From: JAIEPX01 sp963725255
GTDB taxonomy: Bacteria > Pseudomonadota > Gammaproteobacteria > JAIEPX01
Reading direction: 5' to 3'
Length of the DNA: 64,000 bases
Assembly (NCBI GenBank): GCA_963725255.1
Contig: CAVRXV010000009.1
Location: forward strand, 1 to 64,000
Under the pieces are notes generated by a model. That model was not told the origin of the DNA. It saw nothing but the letters and a program-made list of their open reading frames with translations, and made no database searches. Below, piece by piece: positions 37,870-46,806 of the stretch (positions are counted from its first letter, which is position 1; each line of letters begins with the position of its first letter). The position numbers and the translations under genes were made by a program.

Positions 37870-40800
37870 CTATACCTCGATCAAAGATTGAGCTTGAGAG
37901 TGAATATCAGCATTACTTAAACAATTGGAGAGTAATTTAGCTAGCTTTTTAACATAGGGCTGCTTTAAAAGCTGCATGTGATTACCGGGCGCAGGCAGCA
38001 CTGTTATTCCATGAGAAGCATACTCTTCCCAACCGTTTTTGGAATCTTCTATCTCGCGATGCATTTTTAATTTTGTTTCTGCCTTGAATAAGGTGATCTC
38101 ACATGGGCAATGATGAGGAATATAATGTCTAATCATATTAAATCGCTCCCAGCTTAAATCACTCCAAGTTTTCATACTAGGAAATATCTGGCGGAGAGTA
38201 TCTTTTTTGAAATCATCGTAATAAGGAAGCAACATATTCTCAAAATTAGGTCGATGAGCCAATTCTTTTGGCATCTGGACCCAGGAATCAATTAACCCTA
38301 AAAATGCAACAGTATCGCCTTCTTCATATAATTTATGAGCTATTTCAGCGGCAATAAAGCCACCTGATGAAAATCCAGCAAGATAATAGGGGCCACGTGG
38401 TTGAATTTGTTTCATTAGATGAACATAGCGAGCGACTATTTCATCCATTGATAGCGGTTCAATCTGATCAGAATCTAAACTAAAATCCTGTATTCCATAG
38501 ATAGGTCTATTCTCATCCAGTTCTTTAACTAATTCGATATAAGGATATACCGTACCTGAAATGGCATGAATAAAAAATAATGGTGATTTCGTGCCTTGTG
38601 TTCTAAATGCAATCAAATTTCTTTGAGAGGTATAAGCATTAGACACAATACTCTCTGCACTCATCAGAGATTTTAAACGTAATTTTGTATCTATTAGCAC
38701 GGACAACGATGCAACAGTAGGGTTATTTAGGAATTCCAAAATACTTAACTTTATTTTCATTTTTTGATGGATTGAATTAATTATTTTGATAATCAGTAAT
38801 GAATGCCCACCAAGCTCATAAAAATCATCGTTGATCCCAATATTACTCAACGGACTACCAAGTACATCTGCCCAAACTTGGCATAAATCTTGTTGTATCT
38901 CATTACTCGGTGGAACATATTTCCGTTGCATTAAAATAAACGTAGAATTCATATGAGATAATTCTGCTTTGTCAATCTTACCATTAGGTAATTTAGGCAT
39001 TTTATCGATCAAAACAAAGGAAATAGGAACCATATAACCAGGAAAATACTGCATCATATAATTCTTCAGTTCATTATGATTAGGCGCAGTTCTCATATCA
39101 GAACAGGTAATATAAACAGTTAAAATCTTTTCACCCTTGTCATTTTTCTTTACAATGACAGACGCCTCTACTACGGAGGGATGCGACAAAACATAAGATT
39201 CAATTTCACCTAATTCTACTCTAAATCCATGAATTTTAACTTGATCATCAATTCGCCCGATAAATTCATAAGTACCATCTTCATTTTGTTTAACAATATC
39301 ACCTGTACGATAGAGTTTGTTATGATCGGAATAATCTAATTCGTTATTAACAAAACGTTTATCAGAAACTTCTGGCATATTTAAATAGCCTAAAGCAACA
39401 CAATCACCAGAAATATATAACTCACCTGGCACATTCATTGGAGCCAATGTGTTTTCACTACTGAAGACATAAAAATCCAAATTTGAGATGGGCTTTCCAA
39501 TGTTACTACAACTCGCTATCTGCTTATCAATGACACCAAAGGACACATATAAACACTCTGTGGGACCGTATCCGTTATAAATATATTCAACCTTGGTCTC
39601 ATTAAATATTTGTCTCACTAGTTCTCTTGGAATAATATCACCAGCCATAACTATTGTATTAACGGAGGGATTAATAGAATGTGTTTCGAGCATCGTCTTC
39701 ACATTTGTAGGAACTGTGTTAATCAATGAAATATGGTCACTATAGGCAAATGAAGAGACTTCAGAAATATCATTGACAAGATGTAATCGACCTCCGCTAC
39801 ATAGCCCACCGAATATCTCAAACACTGATAAATCAAAGCATAAAGACGTACAAGCTAAAACACCTGAAAGTTGATCACTTGAAAAATTATTAATGACATA
39901 CTGTATAAAATTGTTTAATCCCCGATGCGGCATCATGACGCCTTTCTGTCTACCTGTTGATCCTGAGGTGTATAGGACATAGGCCAAACTTTCTGGATTA
40001 ATCGTTAACTCGGGATTTTCACAACTATAAAGCTCTACCATGTGCCAATCTAGATCTAGGCAAATTGTATTTTCATCATCGTAATCTAAAACTCGCCTTA
40101 ATGCTTTTTCAGTTAATAAAACAACGGGCTTAGAATCTTCTAAAATATACTTTGATCGTATGAGAGGATAATTTGGATCAATCGGAACATAGGCAGCGCC
40201 GGTCTTTAAGACTGCAAAAATTGCTATCAGCATTAACGGGGTTCTATTCAAATAAATAGCTATTCTATCGTTCTCACCAATTTTTTTAGATAGCAGATAA
40301 TGACTCAACTGATTTATTTTTCGATTAAGTGTGCTATAAGAAACATAATGATCAGAATGTAAAACTGCAATGGCAGTATCCTTAACATCAACGCGCCTTT
40401 CAAATAAATCGATTACTGTGTCTTTTACCTGATATTTTGCTTTATTACGATGATAGAGAATCTTTTTTTGTTCGCTTTCACTAAGTAGCTGAATCTTCTT
40501 CAGAAACTGATTAGAGTCATCGATTAGGTTTGTAAGCAATGTAACATAATTTGATACGAAATCTTGCATATTCTTCTTTGATAAGCGTCGAGCATTATAG
40601 GCACAAACAATTTTCGCAGTGTCTCCAGGAAACACAAGAAAGCTAATGGTGTAATGAGTACTATACGTCCCCGACATTGCTTGTAACATAGCACCGTCAA
40701 ATTTACTCTGATGCAAATAATCCGCAGGGAAATTCTCAAACACGTATAAATAATCAGTTAAATCCTTACTCACTGATGAATCAAGATGTTTTAATACATC

Positions 40801-43800
40801 AGTCAGAGGATAGTTTGAATGCAGACGTGTCTCAGATTGTATTTTATTTATCAATTGCAACAGTGCAAGCACTGTCTGATCTTGATCTACATTGATAGTT
40901 TGTAATAGTGTCTGAATGAAGACACCGACTTGTGATTTAATCATCGGAATATTTGCAGATCGGCCAGATAAAATAGTGTGATATGAAATCTGATCAATAT
41001 TACAATATCGCGCAAGTGTTAACACCCAGGCACTTTGAAAAACATCATTTACACTGACTCGATTATTTTGAGCGAATAATTTGATATGCTCATTCAAGGC
41101 TTCGCCAATCTCAAATTCAACTTGCTCAAGTTTATAGTCGTGAATGTTTTCAGGTAAATTATCAAACTCTATTCGTGTACTCTGGGTAATCCCATGAAGC
41201 TGTTGCTTCCAATATTTTTCGGCCAGAGATTTATCTTGCTTCAGTAGCCACATACAATAATATCCAAAAGGGATTTTCTGCGGTAAATCGCTTTCAGTAT
41301 GATTAAGTTCAGACGAATAGAATGTAAATAAATCATTAATAAGCTTAATAACAGACCAGCCATCGCAAATAATATGATGAAAAGAAATATATAATATGCA
41401 TTCTAAATCGTTTAGCCTGATAAGCTTTACTCGAAATAATGGTCCGCGTTGCAAATCGAAATCCAGCGCTCTATCTTCATCAGCGAGTTTTTTAATCATC
41501 GGGTCTTTATCTTTTGACTTAACCTTCCGCAAATCTATTTCTGGATATGAAAAACCAATTGTCTTTAGAACAACTTGCATGAGATGGTCAGTATTCTCAT
41601 AGATGATAAGGGTTCTTAGAATTTCATGTCGGGCTATGAGTGAATTCCAAGCATTTTGGAAACACTCAGCATTGTAGCTACCTTTGAAAGTAACTGAAAC
41701 TTGCTCTAAATAAACTCCATGATTAGGTAAAGAAATACTTTGATATAATATTCCCTCTTGCACTGGCGTTAGAGGATACGTGTCCTCGAACCGTGTGCCA
41801 AACTTTCGCTTGATGATAGCTACATCATTGAGATAAGGCTGATCGAGTTGCTCAAAGAATGGTGCTGATATTCCCATTTCATCATGATCTGATATTGACG
41901 AGTTCCTAACAGATACCATAGCGAGTTCAGCAATCGTAGGATATTTGAAAAATAAACTCGAACTGACATCTAGATTATATTCTTTTGCTTCCGATAAAAT
42001 CTGGATTGCGATAATTGAGTCACCACCAATACTAAAAAAATTATCGTAAATCCCAATTGATTCAATTGAAAGATATTTTTTCCACAACCTAATCCACGTA
42101 TATTCAATTTGGCTGCGTGGAGGGAAATAAGATTCTTGATGATGAACCGAACGTAATTTAGGGAGGCCCTTTGGATTAATTTTACCGCTTTGGGTCTCTG
42201 GAAATTTACGAATAAAAATAAAATTCGCGGGAATCATATAGGCGGGCAAATGTTCTTGCAAGTAATTCCTAAATACTCCTGCCAATCTTTTTTGTAACAT
42301 GAACATCATTGGAGAATTAGTTAACCATGAAAAATTAAGATATTCTTCATTCGTAGGTTGATTTGTACGACACTTAAATGATTCAAGAAGAACGCCTTTT
42401 TTCTTTGTACAAACTATATCAAACAATTCCAAAGTGTACTTGTCTGAAGCAACAATCTTCACCTCATATCCGAGCTCTTCACAGGCAGTAGCTAATTTCT
42501 CCGGACAGATTCCTTGCATTAGCGTTGCGACAGATGAATCATTTATCACATCTGAGACACTTTTATCATTTGGGGCTATTTTAATCTTTTCAACATCTGC
42601 AGACAGAGACATCAGACGAAGATTCTTAATATTTCTCAAGCCATAGATCGATGGTTTTTCACGTTTGAGATATAAAATAATGTCTTCAATCAAAACCTGA
42701 TTTTCAGCATAATTATTCCAGGTTACTGGTACCATCTGAGCTTTATTATTGATGTGTAAAACTACATCATACCGAAATTGGGTCATCTCATTGAGGTATG
42801 TTCCTCGACGCAATGTGACTTCAATATGTGAGACACGTGGGTTATTATTCGAAAAATAGATAAAAAATTCGGGGGAAATGAGAAGTTCTTGCTCTCGCTC
42901 GATACTATAAAAAACGCTCGATTTAAGATCTGACACTGTAGTTGTTGATTCGATTTGATATAATTGTAATGAATAGTGAAATAGCTCTAAATCACGTAAA
43001 CTACGGATATCGCCAATAAAAATAACGCCACCATCTTTGCACGCATCCACTGAGCGGAGTAATACATCATTTAAATACTTAGCATCAGGTAAATACTGGA
43101 CAACAGAATTAATGATAACCGTATCAGAAGATTGAGCTTCATTATCACTGCGAGTAACCGCTTCATTAATCAGTAGCTGTACTTTTTTTGAGTATTTTTG
43201 ATCGTATACAAATTTTTGTAACACTTCTATGATCGTTTTAGAAAAATCTGAGGCCTGATAATGTTTAACATGTGGAGCAAGTTGTTGTAACAGTAATCCT
43301 GTACCGCATCCTATCTCAAGAACTCGCTTAGGAGAATAACTACTAATTTTACGAACAGTTGTTGTGACCCATTCACGCATTTCTTCAGAGATAAATGGAT
43401 GGCCCGTATAACTACTGTGCCATGCGATATTAGCTCCATCAGTTTTACTCAAATCCGCTTGGCAGTAGACATCATCCATTAGAGACTGCCATTGCTTGAT
43501 ATGTGGTTTTGTTTCACTGAGCTCCATTTCACATTTAGTTTCATCAAGAGAAACATAAGACAGCAGTGTCTTATGACTGAACTCATTATCTTGGACAGTG
43601 ACGTAGGCCTGTTTTATATACGGATGTTGCATAAGTTTAGATGCAATCTCATCTAACTCAATTCGATATCCTCGCACCTTAACTTGATTGTCTGCGCGCC
43701 CAATCGAGTATAGGAGGCCGTCATCTGACCAATACGCAAGATCGCCTGTATTGTAATATCGCTTGCCATCGACAGGGTGAATAATAAACTTTTGATTTTC

Positions 43801-46632
43801 TAATTCTGGCTGATTTAAGTATCCCGCGGAAACACAACTACCAGTGACATAAATCATCCCCGGTGCGCCAATCGGCTGCATATTGAGATATTCATCAAAC
43901 ACGAAAATGTTAGCGTTAGAAAGTACCTCGCCGATAGGAGTACAATCTACTACTCGATTGAGTAAATTTTTGGTTGCTTTAACCGCAGTGCAATAAACTG
44001 TTATTTCGGTAGGGCCATAAATATCATAAATACAAACGGGGGATCTAGGATAAAAATCACGCCATTTTTTAACGGCCTCGACTGGAAAGCGCTCTCCGCC
44101 CAAAATAATCTTACGCAAATAAAGATGAGATGGTTTATGTGAGCGTTCTATATAATTCGTTAATTGTATAAAAGCCGTAGGAACTTGACACAAGGCAGTC
44201 ACTCTGAATGATCTAATAAAATCAAACAGCGATTTTGGAAATTGAATCACAGTTAAATCTGGAATCGCTAATGTGGCACCAGTCACCAAAGAAAAGAAAA
44301 TCTCTAAGATGGAAATATCGAAAAAATACTCATGATGAAGCAACCATATATCACTACTATCCTTTCCAAAGGCATCAATGGTAGCATACATGCAACTACT
44401 CAAATTTTGATGCGTGATCTTAACAGCCTTAGGGACACCTGTTGATCCTGAAGTATATAAGGCACAAATTAAATCGTCAGGAGAATTAATGATAGTTAAA
44501 TTGTCTGCGGGAAGAATATCGTTTTGCTCTTGAAGTTTATTGATTGATAGTATTTGTATATTTACATTTAATCCAGGATGTTTTGTTAAATTAAAATTTG
44601 AAGAAATCAAGCATACTGGTTTTGCGTCTTGAATAATATTTTGAATTCGTGTAGTGGCACTTTGCGGAGAAATTGGCAAATACGCTGCGCCCGCTTTAAT
44701 AACAGCAAGAATTGCTACAATCATATTAATTGAACGATCAAGCAACAATGCTACAAATTGATTAGGCTTTACCTGAACAGTTTCACGCAAGTAGTGCGCG
44801 ATTCTATTAACCTCATTATTGAATTCGGAATATGTAAGCGCCTCACCTTCTCTAACTAATGCAATTTCATTAGGGAACTCTATCACTATTTCTTCAATTA
44901 ACTCGATTATATTTTTGAGACCTTTATCGTGCTTAATGGGTGGATTCCACTTTTCTGTTAATAAACGCTTTTCCACGTCACTTAGAAATTCATACTCGTG
45001 CAATTTCGATCCAGGAGAGAGAGAAATCTGCTGCATAATTGCTTTAAAGTGATGAGAAATATTCCCAAATATAATTGGAGTTGTTCCCTCTGTAGCGTTA
45101 TCATAATAAAAATGAATTTTCTGAGCATTCGTGTCAACGTGAATAACAAGAGTATTGGGATTTAATTCTTCTTCTGGATGATATTCATCATTGAACAATA
45201 TATAAACAGGTGTCTTCGATTGTCCTAATGACTGAGACGAAGAATATTTACGATTATATTTGAAGAGGATATCTTGAGATAAGCATTTCTTTTCCTCAAT
45301 CAATTGCATCTTTTGAACGATAGTATCTAGCAAATCATGAAATGATAAATCATTGCTAAGCTCTAAGTTCAAAGGAATAAAACTGCATGCGAAGCTCTGT
45401 AACGAAGCATTCTGAAGGTTATTCTTCAAGAAAAATGTTAGGTTGTCACCGTTTACAATTCGATAAAAATAGGCCGCAAGACAAGCAATAATAACATGAC
45501 GATAACATGCTTGGTGTGATAGTTGCTCTAATCGTGTATGAACATCTTTTGCAATTCGAAAATTTAAAGCAAGCTTAGTCTGATAAGATTTTTTTCTTGT
45601 TAAAAATAAAAATTTAATCTGAGTTAGCTCTTGACACCAGAATTCTTCGTCAGTCGAACGTTCAAACAAAAAATTCGCTACTTCTTGCCTAAACTCAAGT
45701 GAAGGATCTGGCAAAATATTACCTACACGCAATCTTTCATCTATTCCATCATGTTGGTAGGTATTATAATTCAATTGAGTCGTGAATGGATCCGATATTT
45801 CCATATATCCATCTTTGAAAGCAATGACTAATATTTTATCGTTGACACAACGTATTGTGCCCGGTTTTAAATGGTGCTTAGTTTTAACGAGTTTATATTC
45901 TTTCAGAATTAACACTGTATCATACAGAAGAACTTTTAATAAAAATGGAACCTCATCCGATTCATGATAGTTTAGAGCACGATTAAATCGATCAATTGTC
46001 TCAATGCTGTCAGACCACGATACTAATCCAGAAACGTTATTATTGAGAGGTTGAAACAATGCTGATAACTCTGGCAATGATTCAGTAGAAATTGGGAATC
46101 CTTCACTCTGTAGATCTTGCAAAAATAATGGGATCAGCTTCCCTAGCTGTCTTAGTGTCAATTCCTTTATTGGCTGGATAGTGGGGTTTGAAGGTAATGG
46201 AATATCATGACTCCACTTAGCCATTATTTTCCCAGTTTCATGATGCAATAAAAAAAGGTTAACCTGGTGAGTTGGATGATGTCGTAAGATATCCCAACTT
46301 GGAGCATAAATCCCGGATGATTTCCCAGGCTCTCCATCCACAAATTGTAAGATATAGCTCGCATTAAAATGCTTAAAAAATTGTATGGGTGGTGTTTTCT
46401 GTGAAAGAAACAGCAAGCAATCAACATTGCCAACGTTAATCTCATTGAGTACGTTGAGATCCGGATGCCCAATGATCAAATCTTCTGAATATACCGCAAT
46501 ATTATTTCGAGCCGCCCAAACTAACACCACTTCATTATTCGTAAAGATACAGGTTAGGTTATGGCCATAATGCAACACTCTTCTAGCAATGTAGATTGTG
46601 GCATCATTATCACCGACGATAACGAATGACAT
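37870..46632 (-). CDS. Two-module nonribosomal peptide synthetase with formyltransferase-like N-terminus and embedded methyltransferase
   Basis: The 2920-residue enzyme has these domains by motif: formyltransferase-like fold (1-310); half condensation domain without HHxxxDG (320-550); A1 (570-990, LYTSGSTGVPKAV near 723, YGPTE, GRADNQVKVRGYRIELDEI) with a methyltransferase inserted before A10 (VLEIGCGTG near 1103); PCP1 (FFSIGGDS, Ser1539); C2 (HHIICDGWS near 1752); A2 (2100-2550, LYTSGSTGRQKGV near 2218); PCP2 (YELGGHS, Ser2611); thioesterase (GFSSGG, Ser2755; later Asp in LIDSW and His in GNHMQLL). It should activate two amino acids, methylate the first and release a dipeptide-like product. 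ATG 46632 begins MSFVIVGD at the domain start; a GTG 75 bases upstream is less likely. No partner PPTase or MbtH is in the window. Confidence 0.93.
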   Translation of the reverse strand: MSFVIVGDNDATIYIARRVLHYGHNLTCIFTNNEVVLVWAARNNIAVYSEDLIIGHPDLNVLNEINVGNVDCLLFLSQKTPPIQFFKHFNASYILQFVDGEPGKSSGIYAPSWDILRHHPTHQVNLFLLHHETGKIMAKWSHDIPLPSNPTIQPIKELTLRQLGKLIPLFLQDLQSEGFPISTESLPELSALFQPLNNNVSGLVSWSDSIETIDRFNRALNYHESDEVPFLLKVLLYDTVLILKEYKLVKTKHHLKPGTIRCVNDKILVIAFKDGYMEISDPFTTQLNYNTYQHDGIDERLRVGNILPDPSLEFRQEVANFLFERSTDEEFWCQELTQIKFLFLTRKKSYQTKLALNFRIAKDVHTRLEQLSHQACYRHVIIACLAAYFYRIVNGDNLTFFLKNNLQNASLQSFACSFIPLNLELSNDLSFHDLLDTIVQKMQLIEEKKCLSQDILFKYNRKYSSSQSLGQSKTPVYILFNDEYHPEEELNPNTLVIHVDTNAQKIHFYYDNATEGTTPIIFGNISHHFKAIMQQISLSPGSKLHEYEFLSDVEKRLLTEKWNPPIKHDKGLKNIIELIEEIVIEFPNEIALVREGEALTYSEFNNEVNRIAHYLRETVQVKPNQFVALLLDRSINMIVAILAVIKAGAAYLPISPQSATTRIQNIIQDAKPVCLISSNFNLTKHPGLNVNIQILSINKLQEQNDILPADNLTIINSPDDLICALYTSGSTGVPKAVKITHQNLSSCMYATIDAFGKDSSDIWLLHHEYFFDISILEIFFSLVTGATLAIPDLTVIQFPKSLFDFIRSFRVTALCQVPTAFIQLTNYIERSHKPSHLYLRKIILGGERFPVEAVKKWRDFYPRSPVCIYDIYGPTEITVYCTAVKATKNLLNRVVDCTPIGEVLSNANIFVFDEYLNMQPIGAPGMIYVTGSCVSAGYLNQPELENQKFIIHPVDGKRYYNTGDLAYWSDDGLLYSIGRADNQVKVRGYRIELDEIASKLMQHPYIKQAYVTVQDNEFSHKTLLSYVSLDETKCEMELSETKPHIKQWQSLMDDVYCQADLSKTDGANIAWHSSYTGHPFISEEMREWVTTTVRKISSYSPKRVLEIGCGTGLLLQQLAPHVKHYQASDFSKTIIEVLQKFVYDQKYSKKVQLLINEAVTRSDNEAQSSDTVIINSVVQYLPDAKYLNDVLLRSVDACKDGGVIFIGDIRSLRDLELFHYSLQLYQIESTTTVSDLKSSVFYSIEREQELLISPEFFIYFSNNNPRVSHIEVTLRRGTYLNEMTQFRYDVVLHINNKAQMVPVTWNNYAENQVLIEDIILYLKREKPSIYGLRNIKNLRLMSLSADVEKIKIAPNDKSVSDVINDSSVATLMQGICPEKLATACEELGYEVKIVASDKYTLELFDIVCTKKKGVLLESFKCRTNQPTNEEYLNFSWLTNSPMMFMLQKRLAGVFRNYLQEHLPAYMIPANFIFIRKFPETQSGKINPKGLPKLRSVHHQESYFPPRSQIEYTWIRLWKKYLSIESIGIYDNFFSIGGDSIIAIQILSEAKEYNLDVSSSLFFKYPTIAELAMVSVRNSSISDHDEMGISAPFFEQLDQPYLNDVAIIKRKFGTRFEDTYPLTPVQEGILYQSISLPNHGVYLEQVSVTFKGSYNAECFQNAWNSLIARHEILRTLIIYENTDHLMQVVLKTIGFSYPEIDLRKVKSKDKDPMIKKLADEDRALDFDLQRGPLFRVKLIRLNDLECILYISFHHIICDGWSVIKLINDLFTFYSSELNHTESDLPQKIPFGYYCMWLLKQDKSLAEKYWKQQLHGITQSTRIEFDNLPENIHDYKLEQVEFEIGEALNEHIKLFAQNNRVSVNDVFQSAWVLTLARYCNIDQISYHTILSGRSANIPMIKSQVGVFIQTLLQTINVDQDQTVLALLQLINKIQSETRLHSNYPLTDVLKHLDSSVSKDLTDYLYVFENFPADYLHQSKFDGAMLQAMSGTYSTHYTISFLVFPGDTAKIVCAYNARRLSKKNMQDFVSNYVTLLTNLIDDSNQFLKKIQLLSESEQKKILYHRNKAKYQVKDTVIDLFERRVDVKDTAIAVLHSDHYVSYSTLNRKINQLSHYLLSKKIGENDRIAIYLNRTPLMLIAIFAVLKTGAAYVPIDPNYPLIRSKYILEDSKPVVLLTEKALRRVLDYDDENTICLDLDWHMVELYSCENPELTINPESLAYVLYTSGSTGRQKGVMMPHRGLNNFIQYVINNFSSDQLSGVLACTSLCFDLSVFEIFGGLCSGGRLHLVNDISEVSSFAYSDHISLINTVPTNVKTMLETHSINPSVNTIVMAGDIIPRELVRQIFNETKVEYIYNGYGPTECLYVSFGVIDKQIASCSNIGKPISNLDFYVFSSENTLAPMNVPGELYISGDCVALGYLNMPEVSDKRFVNNELDYSDHNKLYRTGDIVKQNEDGTYEFIGRIDDQVKIHGFRVELGEIESYVLSHPSVVEASVIVKKNDKGEKILTVYITCSDMRTAPNHNELKNYMMQYFPGYMVPISFVLIDKMPKLPNGKIDKAELSHMNSTFILMQRKYVPPSNEIQQDLCQVWADVLGSPLSNIGINDDFYELGGHSLLIIKIINSIHQKMKIKLSILEFLNNPTVASLSVLIDTKLRLKSLMSAESIVSNAYTSQRNLIAFRTQGTKSPLFFIHAISGTVYPYIELVKELDENRPIYGIQDFSLDSDQIEPLSMDEIVARYVHLMKQIQPRGPYYLAGFSSGGFIAAEIAHKLYEEGDTVAFLGLIDSWVQMPKELAHRPNFENMLLPYYDDFKKDTLRQIFPSMKTWSDLSWERFNMIRHYIPHHCPCEITLFKAETKLKMHREIEDSKNGWEEYASHGITVLPAPGNHMQLLKQPYVKKLAKLLSNCLSNADIHSQAQSLIEV

Positions 46633-46740
46633 CCGTTTATATTGGCTATGGTCCAATCCTCTTCTCCATGAGAAAGATAAAAGTAATGGATAATTGCAGA
46701 CTACCACTGGTATTGTATAATTTGTCGCTTCTTAGTTGGT

Positions 46741-46768
46741 TTGATATTAACGGTATATAGTGTATGAT
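46741..46768 (+). promoter_or_regulatory. Putative promoter of the hybrid sensor kinase
   Basis: TTGATA (46741-46746), a 16-base spacer and TATGAT (46763-46768) precede the ATG at 46807. The 174-base gap also has to hold the NRPS promoter on the other strand, which I could not place with confidence. Confidence 0.4.
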
Positions 46769-46806
46769 GTCAAATTATTCTTTTTAGATGGTATAGATAG
46801 GTAATC

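Noticed and set aside
46633..46707. Upstream GTG start adding 25 residues to the NRPS
   Set aside because: No ribosome site precedes it and the added residues do not belong to the formyltransferase-like fold, which starts with MSFVIVGD.
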